Positions 12,726 through 23,470 of a DNA stretch of 64,000 nt are shown piece by piece. This DNA comes from Elmis aenea (taxonomy: Eukaryota; Arthropoda; Insecta; Coleoptera; Elmidae), in the NCBI GenBank assembly GCA_947652605.1, contig OX393576.1, forward strand, positions 46,476,966 through 46,540,965, in the 5' to 3' direction. Below the pieces are notes generated by a model. The model searched no databases and was not told where the DNA came from. It saw only the letters and a list, made by a program, of their open reading frames with translations. A program made the position numbers and the translations under genes. Numbering within the stretch: the stretch's first letter is position 1; the number at the start of each line of letters is the position of its first letter.

Positions 12726-13620
12726 CAGAGCTGGGTATGAATACCGAAAAATTATTTAAATACTGAATACTGAATACTTCTGAAAAAGTATTCAAATACT
12801 GAATACTAAATATCCGAAAATAATCAACCAATTTTGAATACTGAATACCAACTAAAAAAAGTATTCGGTAAAGTATTCAATACTATTTTCTGAATACTGA
12901 ATACCAACTAAAAAAAGTATTCGGTAAAGTATTCAATACTATTTTCTGAATATTGAATACTGAATACCAAAGTAAAAAAAACATTTCTAAATTGGTTATA
13001 TTTAAACAACAAACAAAACATATTTACTAGTAGCTACATACCTATAACAAAAATTTGATTACACTATCTGGCTTATACAATTATTAGGAAATTAAAAATG
13101 AATACATGAAGAGAAAGCTATGGCAAAAATTTAAAACTAGCTGGAGACATTCTGCAACTAATAGGTTAATCAAGATTTATTGTAACAAAAAAAAATAAAG
13201 TAAAAGTAAATGAATTTAAATAAATAAATAAAAAATATATAATTGGTTAGAGGTACATATATAAATAAATCTATAATTCTTTGTAAAGAGCCTTGCAATA
13301 TGTAATATACCTACATAACATTTTTAATGAGTTCTCCAAACCTAAAAAAGTAAACAATATTTTACTCAAACAAAATCAATTTTGGATTCATAAATACTAA
13401 AAGTATTCATGGTTACCGGTATTCATGAATACTTTCGGTATTCATGAATACTTTCGGTATAATAATAAAAAAGTATTGAATAGTGAATACTAATAAAGTA
13501 TTCAAGATTTTGAATAAAGAATACTCAAAAAAAAAGTATTCGATTACTGAATACTGAATACTGAAAAAGTATTTTGAATACTATTCAAAATACTAAGTAT
13601 TCGAGTAATACCCAGATCTG
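12726..13620. mobile_element. Non-autonomous hAT element with GAATACTGAATAC arrays (895 bp)
   Basis: Ends are CAGAGCTGGGTATGAATACC at the left and AATACCCAGATCTG at the right, flanked by a perfect 8-bp duplication CTAGTGTG (12718-12725 and 13621-13628). CAGNGNTGGG ends with 8-bp duplications define the hAT superfamily. About 250 bp at each side consist of degenerate GAATACTGAATACC / GTATTCGGTA repeats in both orientations, probably subterminal transposase-binding sites. The middle is AT-rich and encodes no transposase. Confidence 0.92.
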
Positions 13621-13628
13621 CTAGTGTG

Positions 13629-13975
13629 TTATTTTTTCCTCTGCTAAATCAATTTTTTTTTACATCTTGGAGCTACAATAGGTAAAATAACGAACAAACA
13701 TCTTGATATTCTTTGTAACTGCCTCGTTGAACAAAGACATCTTTGATTTTGTCTTTGGGGCGCTGTTCTTTGATTAATACAAATTGAAAAGTACGATGTT
13801 TGTAATGACGATGGTAGCTTACGGTTCATAGGTAAAACTCTCATTTACCGCGATGCCTTTCAAATTATTCAAAAGTAAATGATATTTTTTGACACATGTG
13901 TTAGTTGTCATTTGCATGTCAAGGCGTAAAGACGTGATTTTAATTGATAAAAAGTGCTATAGTTCTTTAGGCTTT
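13629..13975. other. Non-coding DNA
   Basis: A 66-codon minus-strand frame (13644-13844) is visible but matches no family I recognise. No repeats with paired ends were seen. Confidence 0.35.
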
Positions 13976-14089
13976 TCTACATTTTATTAAAAATGTTTTA
14001 TGGTCTTCACTTTTTGTTAAACGATCTTGTTCCTTGATTAACTTCTTAAGTTGTGATGTGGCCATAAAACATTTTTAATAAAATGTAGA
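13976..14089. repeat. 28-bp perfect inverted repeat with about 58-base loop
   Basis: TCTACATTTTATTAAAAATG continuing to TTTTATGG (13976-14003) is the exact inverse of 14062-14089. It lies 12 bases upstream of the CTGAGGA...GAAAC motif and is probably part of the same element. Confidence 0.7.
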
Positions 14090-14100
14090 AAACATCAGCC

Positions 14101-14132
14101 CTGAGGATGCTCAAAAAACTAGTGAGCGAAAC
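14101..14132 (+). ncRNA. Hammerhead-like motif CTGAGGA-stem-GAAAC
   Basis: CTGAGGA is followed by T, then stem GCTCA (AAAAACTAG loop) TGAGC, then GAAACGTAGGATC. This has the order of the hammerhead ribozyme core (CUGANGA, stem II, GAAA). One extra U sits between the box and stem II, and I could not assign stems I and III with a cleavage site, so catalytic activity is unproven. The same extra base and the same downstream GTAGGATC occur at 27975-28007 on the minus strand. Confidence 0.35.
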
Positions 14133-14224
14133 GTAGGATCAATAGACGTAAAAAAATAAAGTATACCGTCCAGTAATTCCAGAGTTTTATTTCTTCGTAT
14201 TTCAACTAATATACAACGGACGTT

Positions 14225-14440
14225 CATATATTCATTAAAAAGTACTCTAAGAAAGTATTAATAAAATTGTCTAATATTTAAAACAAAAAAGTTAGACGAG
14301 AAAAAAAAAATATTTTCATATTTTTTGCTATAACAACTGAAGTATGAGAAATTTTGTACTTTAAAAATTGATTGTAGCTCCTTTTATATAGGATTAATTC
14401 ATCTAATTTAAGCAAACTTGTATATCTCTTGCTAAGTTCA
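14225..14440. repeat. Diverged copy of the 5765-6022 repeat
   Basis: Shares, in the same order, AAGAAAGTATTAATAAAATTG, TTTTGCTATAACAACTGAAG, TTGATTGTAGCTCC and AAACTTGTATATCTC with 5765-6022. No terminal inverted repeats are preserved. Confidence 0.55.
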
Positions 14441-15378
14441 AAATCAAAACGATTTTATACTACTAAAATTTTATTGAATTCACTAGTCTGTCTGTCCTTC
14501 CCACAATACATTCTACTGGTCTTAAAAAATGACAGCATTAGGTTTTTTCTGTACTAAAAACTAAGCTATATAAAGGCAGTTACAATAATCTTACTGAACA
14601 TATACCAAGATTTTTATAATTCATACTTTAATACAATACAGGTCATTGATCATTAAAATTTTATATCAATGAACTCTCGACGAAATGTATCCATTTCAAT
14701 GTGACTTAATAAGGTTATACAACAAAAAAAAAAAAACTTCTTTTGTGACGTTAAAATACCTAACCTATTGATTTTTAAATATAAATTATATTTAATTAGG
14801 CTCTTTAAATTCGATTCGGTTCCGGTACGCATGCAGCTGACAAGTTGAAGTTAAATCCAAACAAGGTTTGTTTGCTGAAATCGAATGCAAAACCAATTTA
14901 ATTGCTAAATCGGCAAATCTTATTACTACTTTCGACTGTTTTCTGTTGAAACAAAGTTGTAATTACAAAACTTGATTATAGCACAACAGTAAAGTTAACA
15001 CTGCAACTCGTGGCACCTTGACAAATTAAGTGAAATCGTATTTTTAAAGAATAGATTAAAGATTTTAAATTTGCAGTTACACATGCTTTTTTATTTAATG
15101 AAGTAATAAACTAGATAATAAATGGCTTTATAGATAAGGTATAAAGAGATATCGGTAACGTACTACGTGAATTACGCCACACTAACTATTATCGTAAAGT
15201 GAAAATATCCGGTAAGGATTTTAAAGCAATTCAAGCATCAGTTAAAAACGAGTTTAACAAAGCAGCACAAAAATTTAAATATTTAATAAAAATAAACTGC
15301 ATTAGATTTAAGCTAATAAGATGGTAATAAATAAATGTGACGCGAATTAAACGTTTGGAAATAGGAAAACAAACTTAA
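14441..15378. other. AT-rich non-coding DNA
   Basis: No gene, RNA or paired repeat recognised. Confidence 0.4.
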
Positions 15379-15823
15379 GGTTTGTTCCAGCGGACCAAAA
15401 TTTACTAGTTCAAGGACTAATACATGAATTGGTTTATGCACATGCGTCGCTGCTGGAACGCTTTACGACATCCTTAACTGTAAATGACATTTGTAGGTAT
15501 TGGGTTCATAAAAATTAGCGCACCGCAAGCGTCAATATTTCAAGAAACCAATACTACATGGGGTTGAGAGGGCGATGCATAGCTAGCAGAGACCACGTTA
15601 GTTGTAAACAGCGCATGCGTGTAATAATACCAGCGCTAGTTCATGTTTTAATCCATGTACTGTTTTGACCGTCCGAAAACGAATCAAAAAGTAGTCAGAG
15701 TGCAGCTGGAACAGCCGACCAACCGTCCAATGAACTATCAAAAACGCTGCTGGAACGCAATATCGATACTGCGCAGAATTCTGTTAGTTCATGGGATAGT
15801 ACATAGAGCTGCTGGAACAAAGC
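15379..15823. mobile_element. MITE with GGTTTGTTCCAGC ends (about 445 bp)
   Basis: The left end GGTTTGTTCCAGCGGACC pairs with the right end GCTGCTGGAACAAAGC. Internal copies of GCTGCTGGAACG occur at about 15450 and 15749. The flanks read TTAA and TTAT, so the duplication is probably TTA (PIF/Harbinger-like), but the exact edge is uncertain. No coding capacity. Confidence 0.65.
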
Positions 15824-15829
15824 TTATAT

Positions 15830-16795
15830 AATCTCAGATCGAGTATAAATAAACATAAAAAATGTTTGTAGTGCAGTAAATTCGTTTAAAAAACGCTTAC
15901 AAAAATGTTTTCAGCAGGAAGGACACAATTTTGAACATTTATTACACTAGTTTAGTGTTTACCGTTGTAACCTAACTAACTTTCTTTTTAAATTTTTACC
16001 GTTTGGTATCGTTTTCAAAGCCTACTAATGTAAAATTTTTAATAAAGTACGCTTTTAAAACAGGTTTGATAAAAAAATTGTTCTTTTGCGATTTTCTTAA
16101 AAATTCTGTTATGTTAGGGTATAAAAGTCTAAGTCGTTGAAAAGAGAAAGAAAATGTCTTTCAAACCGTATAAAAAAATATGTATGGTGCTGATTTAAAA
16201 AAAGCAAATATTCTGTCGTAACTCCTAAAAAACAAAAGAAAACAAAAATTTGACATGAAAATATTTTGGGAAATACTGTATCAAACAACTTTTATTTGAA
16301 ACTTTTTTTGATCATTATTTCCAATAAGAAAATAAGTGGGGGTGTCATAAGTGGTGCCTCACCCTGTATGTAGATGTAAACAAAAAAATATATTAATGTT
16401 TAACAAAACAAAATGTATTAAAATATCATAAATTTTTACGTAATTTATATTTATTAGTTAGAAAATTTGAATCTATAGTTTTTATTTTAATGTCAGATGT
16501 GGTTCCTCTTTTTCGTCTAGAAGAATCAAAAATCCAACTCGCACAGATATGACCCTGCAAATGGAAAAATGAACCTTATAGCTTTATCTGTTAATTCAGG
16601 AACGTCACATTCTGTATTTGCAGCCAAAATGTGATAACGTATTCTCGTTGTATTTATTTCTTAAGCAACTAACAAAGGTAGTTTTAAAAGTTGCTTTGAC
16701 AAAGATTTTTTGATATTCAAAGGGTACCTATAATTATCTCTTTCACTTAATATTAATGTTCAATTCAGAGATACACTCGTACTTTTTCAGTATCA
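15830..16795. other. Non-coding DNA with one repeat end
   Basis: A right end CCTCACCCTGTATGTA near 16358-16374 belongs to the TACAGGGTG-family repeats; its left partner was not identified. Nothing else is recognised. Confidence 0.4.
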
Positions 16796-16803
16796 CTTGT
16801 AAG

Positions 16804-18011
16804 CAGGGTGGATAAAAATCATGATTTTTTTAAAAAAATAAAAAAAATCGATTTTTTTGATTTAAATCAAATGTACCATATTATCGAATTTAGTGACATA
16901 TTCACATGCTATTTCTGTTTTGTGCTAATATATTTAATAACCAATATATTTAATTCAATGGTGAATTTTTGTCAAAATGAAAAATTAAATATAATGATTA
17001 AGAATTTTGAAAAAATCAGTGCTAAATGGTGATGTTTAATTAATTATATACAGGGTGAGTCATAAGTGCGTGATCGGTCGATTGTGGCTAAACGGCTTGA
17101 GATATGAAGTTGATTCAAATGCTATTTTATACAGTTTTTTCTAAACGCAATAAAAATATTTTCAAATATACAGGGTGAGTCACCTTTCTGGAACTAATAG
17201 CAACTTTTATATTTCAAATACAACACCCAATTTTTTATTTAATATTTTTGACCGCCTTAATTTCAGCTTTGCATCAATATAAAGTACTACAGGTTTTTAT
17301 ACGGTGTTGTAAAAAAAAAATTATTTTCTAAATTATTTAAGGTTTTAAGTCTTTGTTTAAAAAATTCTCCTGAAGTTATTTTGAAATACAGAGTTGTAAT
17401 TTGGTATGGACATGCAGAAAAAATTTCTCTGTTCGCTCGATATGAAAAAATTTGATCACACATACAGGGGTGTTTATAAATAGGTGGCAACTTCCATGAG
17501 TTTCAAAAGCTCGTAACTCGATTTTTTCAAATGCAAACCCCTGTATTTTTTTATGTCATCGAATTCGTCTTTAAAAGAGCTTCATATTTTGTTAAGTATG
17601 TCCTATACCCAAAACTCATACTTTTCGAGATATTAGACATTTTTTTTCAAATCGTTATTGAAGCAATAGAGTGCCGTGGAAATTGAAAAAACTGACTGTT
17701 CACTACGCTAACGTCAAAAACTTGTCATTTATATTTTGAATTATTGCATTTCCACAATGAATATTACTTTACAAGAGCAAATTGATATGGTTTATTCACC
17801 ATTTCGTGTATTTAATTACTAATAGTAATACAATTTTGTTTTATTATAAATTAATATTATATTGTACTCACATAATCCGTGATTTAAATTGATAATTTTT
17901 TTTTAAAAATCACTTGATTTAAATCAATGATTTTTTTTTAAAAATCACTTGATTTAAATCATGATTTAAATCGTGATTTAAATCAATTGATTTAAATCTG
18001 CTCAACCCTGC
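16804..18011. mobile_element. Non-autonomous hAT with TGATTTAAATCA arrays, carrying nested repeats (1208 bp)
   Basis: Ends CAGGGTGGATAAAAATCATG and CTGCTCAACCCTG are flanked by an exact 8-bp duplication CTTGTAAG (16796-16803 and 18012-18019). Palindromic TGATTTAAATCA units occupy both subterminal regions, densest at 17880-18000. The middle (about 17049-17860) is filled by inserted TACAGGGTG-type repeats. No hAT transposase is left. Confidence 0.92.
17049..17820. repeat. Cluster of TACAGGGTG-type repeats nested in the hAT, with a transposase start remnant
   Basis: Left-type ends TACAGGGTGAGTCATAAGTG (about 17050), TACAGGGTGAGTCACC (about 17169) and TACAGGGGTGTTTATAA (about 17463) follow each other. 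At 17757 a plus-strand ATG opens MNITLQEQIDMVYS, which resembles the helix-turn-helix start of mariner-like transposases; the frame breaks about 20 codons later. A nested series of insertions is inferred. Confidence 0.5.
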
Positions 18012-18019
18012 TTGTAAGC

Positions 18020-19400
18020 TTTATGAATACTATATGGCAGTAATTTTCACATCATCTAAGGCACTTAAAATTATGTAAATGTTTTTTCAATAAAAATGTA
18101 ATCAAGAAAAACTTCTAGTTCATTCCAAAGTACGAATTAAAAAGTAAGAACTCTTGCATGAAAAGCCAACGAACATAGTGATGGAAAAGAAATTGTGTAT
18201 GATTTCTTTTCAATTCATTACAAAGTTGAAAGAAAAGCCTGGCATAATAGCCTTTAATATAATTTGTGATTTTTATAGAACTAGTCTTATGTCTGAGGAC
18301 AATATTAAACAATTTATTGGGAAATATATAGACCTATACGTTAATTTTTTTTTTATAACAATGATTTCATGCGTTAATAACGCATTGCCGAAAATTGCCA
18401 TCTTCCTCCTAAAGATTTTTCACTTACCCCCTCAGCGGTACGCGTACCACACAGAGAAACAATGCCCCATAACAAATCTTAAAGAAGAAAATGATGTAAA
18501 AGTACCTACATAGAACACTACAACAACCAAAAGATTAAGCATAACAAACAGTAATGTAAAAAAAAGTTATATTAATGCTGATAAAATAAATAAGAATAAT
18601 TGAAGTATATTAAAGACCTAAAGAAGCAGCAATAAAGCTAAAAATAAAGAAGAAAAGCACAAACAGGACAGAACAAAACGTAATTTAAGTTTTGTTTAAT
18701 TAGAAGAGTATAATTTTTGTTACATTAATTAGCGATAAAACCCAACACAATTAAACAAAGTATAAAATAAATGCTAAGAAAACAAATACATCCGCTACAA
18801 AATATTGTTGTTGAACATTAAACACAATTAGAGACATAGGTATTGTGACGGCTGCATTAGTAATATAAATAATTTTAAATAAAATCAATATTTTCAAGTT
18901 ATGCACCTTCAATAATTGTTCTGGCTTCCAAAACTATCGTGGGAATATTAAAATTAAAGAATATTTTTAAACTTAAGTTTGTTTAGTCTGTATCTTATCA
19001 ACTATTTCTTAAAAAACATTAGCTTAGCCATGGTCGGGTTACGTTATTAAATACGTAAATAATACACTCAAAAATAAGGTCAGGGTGTTTGGGGTTGTTT
19101 CGTGGGCATATGGCCTGACTAATAGTAAATGACATCGTAAATTATCGGTACTTGGACCGATGGTATGCTAGCTAGGTCGGCTAAAGAAAGTATGGAATGA
19201 CTTGATGATTGAAATATTGTATGTGAACCACAAACTCAATGAACATTCCTAAGGGAACACCTGTTAGTTTATTAAAAGGGCCATGACCTCTTTCAGTGTA
19301 TGTAATTTGTATCGTTTTTAATGACAATGTTTATTCTTGTAAAATATTAGCATAGATGTAATTTTATTATTATTTGATGTAACTTGAATGCAGTTTAACA
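18020..19400. other. AT-rich non-coding DNA
   Basis: A 119-codon plus-strand frame (18154-18513) shows no recognisable domain, signal peptide or splice context. No repeats with paired ends were seen. Confidence 0.35.
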
Positions 19401-19673
19401 TATTTTAGCGTGTACAACTTTATTTAGGAATTTTGGTGGGGTGAAAACAGGAATCAGTTTTGGTTAGATAATCTAGTTTTGGAGGGGCACAGTCAGTAAC
19501 AAACTAAAACATCCGGATTGCACCCCCTCTGTGCACACAACTAAATAACGAATTAACAAACGACTAAACTTTGTTTTACGCCTTTTTTATTCAATACTAG
19601 GATTGTAATTAGTTCAGAGCGACTAATAGGCGTAGTTTAGCTATTTTTCACCCCACGCTTCCAAAAACATGTA

Positions 19674-19681
19674 TAAAAAGA
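19674..19681 (+). promoter_or_regulatory. Candidate TATA box upstream of the stem-loop array
   Basis: TATAAAAA at about 19673-19681 stands about 30 bases before TTCAACACAG and about 80 bases before the first of four stem-loops. An AATAAA lies downstream at about 20206. Together they suggest a Pol II transcription unit or the promoter of an LTR. Confidence 0.4.
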
Positions 19682-19750
19682 TGTGTATGTCAAAATAAAG
19701 GGGTTCAACACAGAACCACACGACACAATCATACACATTCCACCTGATAT

Positions 19751-20006
19751 ACAGAGCCAGCTTCTGCGGCGAGTTTTCGCTAGATTCTGAAGCTCCTGTT
19801 ATCTTGTAACCCTTTGGGCCATTGCACGTGCAGTTTGGGCGAGTTTTCGCTACGAGAGCACACGGCTCAATTATTTTTATGGACTTTAGAGCGAGGTCTG
19901 CGGGCGAATTATCGCTTATCGATCGACCCCATAAAGTCTTCCTACCAACTCCAACAAAGAGGTCTGATGGGCGAGCTTTCGCTATTCGACAGACCTAGTT
20001 GGAGTT
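19751..20006 (+). ncRNA. Array of four stem-loops sharing a GGCGA-NNNN-TCGCT apex
   Basis: Four consecutive hairpins each present the apex GGCGA-loop-TCGCT, at 19768, 19838, 19903 and 19970 (spacings 70, 65 and 67). The tetraloops are GTTT, GTTT, ATTA and GCTT. Each apex sits inside a different outer stem: AGCTTC/GAAGCT in 1; TTGGGCC/GGCTCAA with GTGC/GCAC in 2; GACTTTA/TAAAGTC with GGTC/GACC in 3; AACTCCAAC/GTTGGAGTT with AGGTCTG/CAGACCT in 4. The outer stems differ in sequence yet all pair, which suggests selected RNA structure. Spacing is not a multiple of three, so this is not a protein repeat. It could be the leader of an LTR retroelement or an independent structured RNA; I do not know a family that matches. 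Confidence 0.6.
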
Positions 20007-20009
20007 TAA

Positions 20010-20160
20010 ACAGATACACACATACACAAACACAATATTTACACCTACACCAACATTTAATTGTACACATAAAACACATAATTTCATACAGACACCAACA
20101 TTCGATTGCACACACAATCACACGTAATTTCATACATACGCATCCACACACATACTCACG
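20010..20160. repeat. CA-rich low-complexity stretch
   Basis: Runs such as ACACACATACACAAACACA recur, downstream of the stem-loop array. They may be part of the same transcript. Simple sequence; open frames here are His/Thr-rich artefacts. Confidence 0.6.
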
Positions 20161-20490
20161 AATCTACGTTAAAACTCCAACTACAAAATATTGAACAAAA
20201 TATGAATAATAAACAACGATCACAAAGTAAATGTTGTTTAATTTCGCCCACCTCACTACCTTACAGCTACTCTAGACCTGGTGCACTACGCTAAACGACG
20301 TGAAGGAGTCCTCCAGAGCATCCGACGACACGAGCCACATCAAAAGCAACAAAACCTTTAAGTAAATAACGACGTTGCATAAGCGCACGTCACAGTATGT
20401 TGACTGGATGCTCTATAAATAACATTTACAAGGCAAGTAAAAGCTGCAAATTTAAATTAAATTACTAGAAATGTACAGGATAACCGGTAA

Positions 20491-21050
20491 ATTCCTCGAA
20501 GGCAATTGCTCAAAATCTGTTGCTCGAATATCAGTTTCTCGAATCTGGTTATTTAAGATTATATTCATCAGGTTCGTTAACATATTATCACACAGGTTGT
20601 GAGACTTCTAACTGCACCCTGACCCTTTTCTTATGTTTCGCTGTCTTTATTTCTCAAATTACTCTTAAGTTCCTCTAAAAGTAATGGGGTCTAATGGGAC
20701 TATTATGACATGTTCGCCACCTTTGTTATGAAATTGTATTAATACGTTAAGACTCAAAATTTATTTATTTATTTTAAAAAGAATTTGATTAGCGAATTTA
20801 TTATTTTTTAATGAATATCGCAAAAACTGTTGATTCTTTTCGAGTTTTTTCATAGAATAGTTGCTCTTAAATCATAGATCATTTTGACTCATTTAATTAA
20901 CTCTGTATCTCTTACCGTTTACGAGATACCCATGCAGTTCACGATAACTGAGACGCTCTGTATAGCAGGAATTATAAAAAATTATATTAAATAAGTAAAT
21001 AAATCATAACTTTGATTTTTTTTTCTCGAGCAATTTACATTCGAGGAATT
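20491..21050. repeat. Possible MITE with ATTCCTCGAA ends
   Basis: Left ATTCCTCGAAGGCAATTGCTC and right GAGCAATTTACATTCGAGGAAT are imperfect inverted repeats. TCTCGAAT/GCTCGAAT units recur near the left end. The interior includes an unrelated fragment (CCGTTTACGAGATACCCATGC). No clear target duplication. Confidence 0.45.
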
Positions 21051-21146
21051 CGCTTCGACTTCTTTTGGAAATGAAAAACTATTCACTTACAAAAATAGAG
21101 CATTTTAGATATATTCCTAGTCGCATTCGTGAACGCAAATGAGTTA

Positions 21147-21544
21147 AGCTGGATCCACATCAATAAAAATGTATGTTGTATTTTGTATTTCAAATTCAAC
21201 ACAAACATTTGCGGCGCAAATTTAAATCTGGTTAAGTATTTTACCACGTAAATAGTTATCTTGTGCGTTGAACGGCCGAATCTGCTTGTGCACGTTTGTT
21301 TATGCAGAACAATGCACTCAAAATCAAGTCCACATTGACACGACTGTGCGGCGCAAATCTCTTTGAAGTTGGCTAAAAACCGACATCGACAGCACGATGG
21401 ATAGCGTGCGTTGTTCGTCACGAAATTATTTGCGTGCATTTCTATGCGGCGCACAGTCCACACTAACAAAAATTTCGATGCACACGAGCAAATTTGTGCC
21501 AAATACAACGCACAACGCAAATTTTTATTAATGTGGATCCAGCT
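21147..21544. mobile_element. PIF/Harbinger-type MITE, copy 2 (398 bp)
   Basis: Ends AGCTGGATCCACATCAATAA and TTAATGTGGATCCAGCT are flanked by a TTA duplication (21144-21146 and 21545-21547). The interior matches the 10615 copy, including GTTAAGTATTTTACCACGTA and TAGCGTGCGTTGTTCGTCAC. It is the shorter version, with a small extra GTTGGCTAAAAACCGACATC. A 145-codon minus-strand frame spanning it is a by-product. Non-autonomous. Confidence 0.88.
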
Positions 21545-21754
21545 TTAGACCTGTATCGTGTATGCTGCACCAAACCGATCGCGAACCTCGAATTGCGAGT
21601 GAGTAGATAACAAACACGTTATTATACCGCTATTACTAATTCTATAACACTGTAGATACAACATTAACCAAATAATAGTAGTTAAAATAAACCACATTAC
21701 TTCGCCCATGCGGCGAAATATAATCCAGGATTATGTCACCTCCAAAGCGTAATT

Positions 21755-21991
21755 TTGATCACATCACCTCCGATTAACGAAGTACAAAAACGTTATCGGT
21801 GGAATCCACAATCCATATTAGCACAAAACAAATATTTCTTACCAACACATTTGGAACCCAGTCAATCAGGCTGTGAATATCCTAAACCTATTGAACCCTC
21901 TAAAAAAAGAATACCAACTGTTTTTTTGCATGTATCTCACAATCATAAAGAAATTGTCGCTGACATTAAGACACTTACCTACACAAGATGA
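21755..21991 (+). pseudogene. LINE ORF1 (gag-like) fragment
   Basis: The frame contains PPINEVQKRYRW and, near its end, KKRIPTVFLHVSHNHKEIVADIK. The latter resembles the stretch before the PRE_C2HC/zinc-knuckle part of Jockey-type ORF1 proteins, which coat the element's RNA. The knuckles themselves are absent. It runs into reverse transcriptase sequence about 20 bases later by an internal deletion. Function assignment is by resemblance only. Confidence 0.5.
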
Positions 21992-23389
21992 ATTTATACC
22001 TAACGTTGATAATGAAATCAATCCAACCTCTCCAAAAGAACTGCCTTCAGTTATCTGTAAGTTTGCAACAAAAAAAAGCACCAGGATATGACCAAATATC
22101 CAACATCATCCTTAAACACTCAACAAAAAAAAAACTTCTGGCATATCTTGCAACACTGCTCAATGCCTAAGGCTAACCTACTTTCCAATAACCTGGGAAC
22201 TTGTTCATATCCTGATGTTTCCAAAACCGGGCACAAACAAGAAATGCCTAACGAGCTACAGACCAATCAGCCTGCTACCCACGATGTCAAAACTCCTAGA
22301 AAAAGTTATTCAGTCGCGACTATCTAAAGAAATGGATCGAATCAACTTGCTACCACATTTCCAGTTCGGCTTTAGAAGTTGACATTCGTCATGTTACCAA
22401 CTGCAACGAATAACTGAAATTATCGAAATTGGATATGAAAGGAAGCAATACACAACGGCGGCCTTACTTGATATCGAACAAGCTTTCGACAGGGTATGGA
22501 CAAACGGCCTCAAATATAAAATACTACTTGATGTTCCTGGTTACCTCAAAAAAATGCTGTGTTCGTTCTTAGAAAATTGCACATTCAAAGTAATAGTTCA
22601 TTCATCAATATCCCCACTCAAAAAAAACATTCAAACAGGAGTCCCACAGGGTAGCGTCTTGGGACCAACGTTATTCAACATCTATACACACGACATACCT
22701 CAAGCTCAAGCAGAACAAGCTCTTTTCGCAGATGATACAGCCCTAATCACGCAAAACGATAATTTACACCAAGCAGTGGAGCAACTGCAATTGGCAGTTA
22801 GCTCAATCGGTAGATGGCTGCAACGGTGGAACCTAACTATTAACTACCAAAAATGTGCAGCCAAAATAATTTCCCTAAGAAGATTCAAGAATCCTGCTGA
22901 AATTCAGTTGAACCAACACACAATTCAATGGAACGGAAATTCCGAATCAATTAAATACCTTGGTAGCCCCACATTGTCAATAAGTTAAACCAAGGATACA
23001 TACGACTGGCCCAAATTTTCCCACTAATCAACAGAAAATCAGCTCTTCTAAATATTAAGTGTTCTTTATTATTATATAAGGCTCTCATAAGACCGTTAGT
23101 CATGTACGCCTGCGTAGTGTGGGGTAACACATGCAAATCAAACTTAAAACATATCCAAGTCCTGCAAAATAAAGTTCTTAGAATTGCAGTCAATGCTGAG
23201 TGGTACGTAAGCAATGCTCAACTCCACAAGGAACTCGGTATTCTAACAATAACCGAATATACTAAAAAGTTAACAGTTAAGTTCCACTTCAACTTGCAGC
23301 ACTGCGAAGGTGCCCACCATTATTTGCTAGGTCGCAAAGACATTCACTCTCGCCTAAAGCGAAGACTGCCCCAAGACCTATACACGTAG
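21988..23389 (+). pseudogene. Jockey-like reverse transcriptase, frameshifted
   Basis: Motifs appear in order in shifting frames: KSTRI/APGYD-like fingers start (about 22070), LTSYRPISLLPTMSKLLEKV (about 22246), FQFGFRS (22360), LLDIEQAFDRVW (about 22465), GVPQGSVLGP (about 22639), the catalytic FADDTALI (about 22725), WNLTINYQKC (about 22828), KYLG (about 22950), then the thumb and C-terminal part with VMYACVVWGNT and VLQNKVLRIAVNAEWY up to the stop at 23387. At least three frameshifts and two stops (after FGFRS, and after the palm) make it inactive. The YADD-type aspartates are preserved. Confidence 0.88.
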
Positions 23390-23470
23390 TGAATTTGTTG
23401 TGAAATGTTCAACCAAGTGTCCTAAGTGTGAGGAATAAGATCCTCTTCGATAAATAAAGCCAATAAACGT

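Larger units (their letters stand above)
21740..23470 (+). mobile_element. Jockey-like LINE, internally deleted, both ORFs broken
   Basis: An ORF1-like fragment is followed closely by reverse transcriptase sequence, so most of ORF1 and the endonuclease domain are missing. The 3' end carries AATAAAGCCAATAAACG at about 23453, after which no poly(A) tail is seen. The local base composition is clearly richer in G+C than the flanks, consistent with coding origin. Confidence 0.82.

Noticed and set aside
18154..18513. 119-codon open frame on the plus strand
   Set aside because: No family motif, no splice or promoter context, AT-rich codons as in surrounding noise; a minus-strand frame covers the same place.
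19814..20194. 126-codon open frame over the stem-loop array
   Set aside because: It starts with TTG, its GEFSL/GELSL phrases come from the hairpin apex, spacing is not a multiple of three, and the tail is CA-repeat translation.
21083..21520. 145-codon minus-strand frame
   Set aside because: Lies within a PIF-type MITE and recurs as fragments in the other copy (10775-11083), so it is repeat sequence without a domain.
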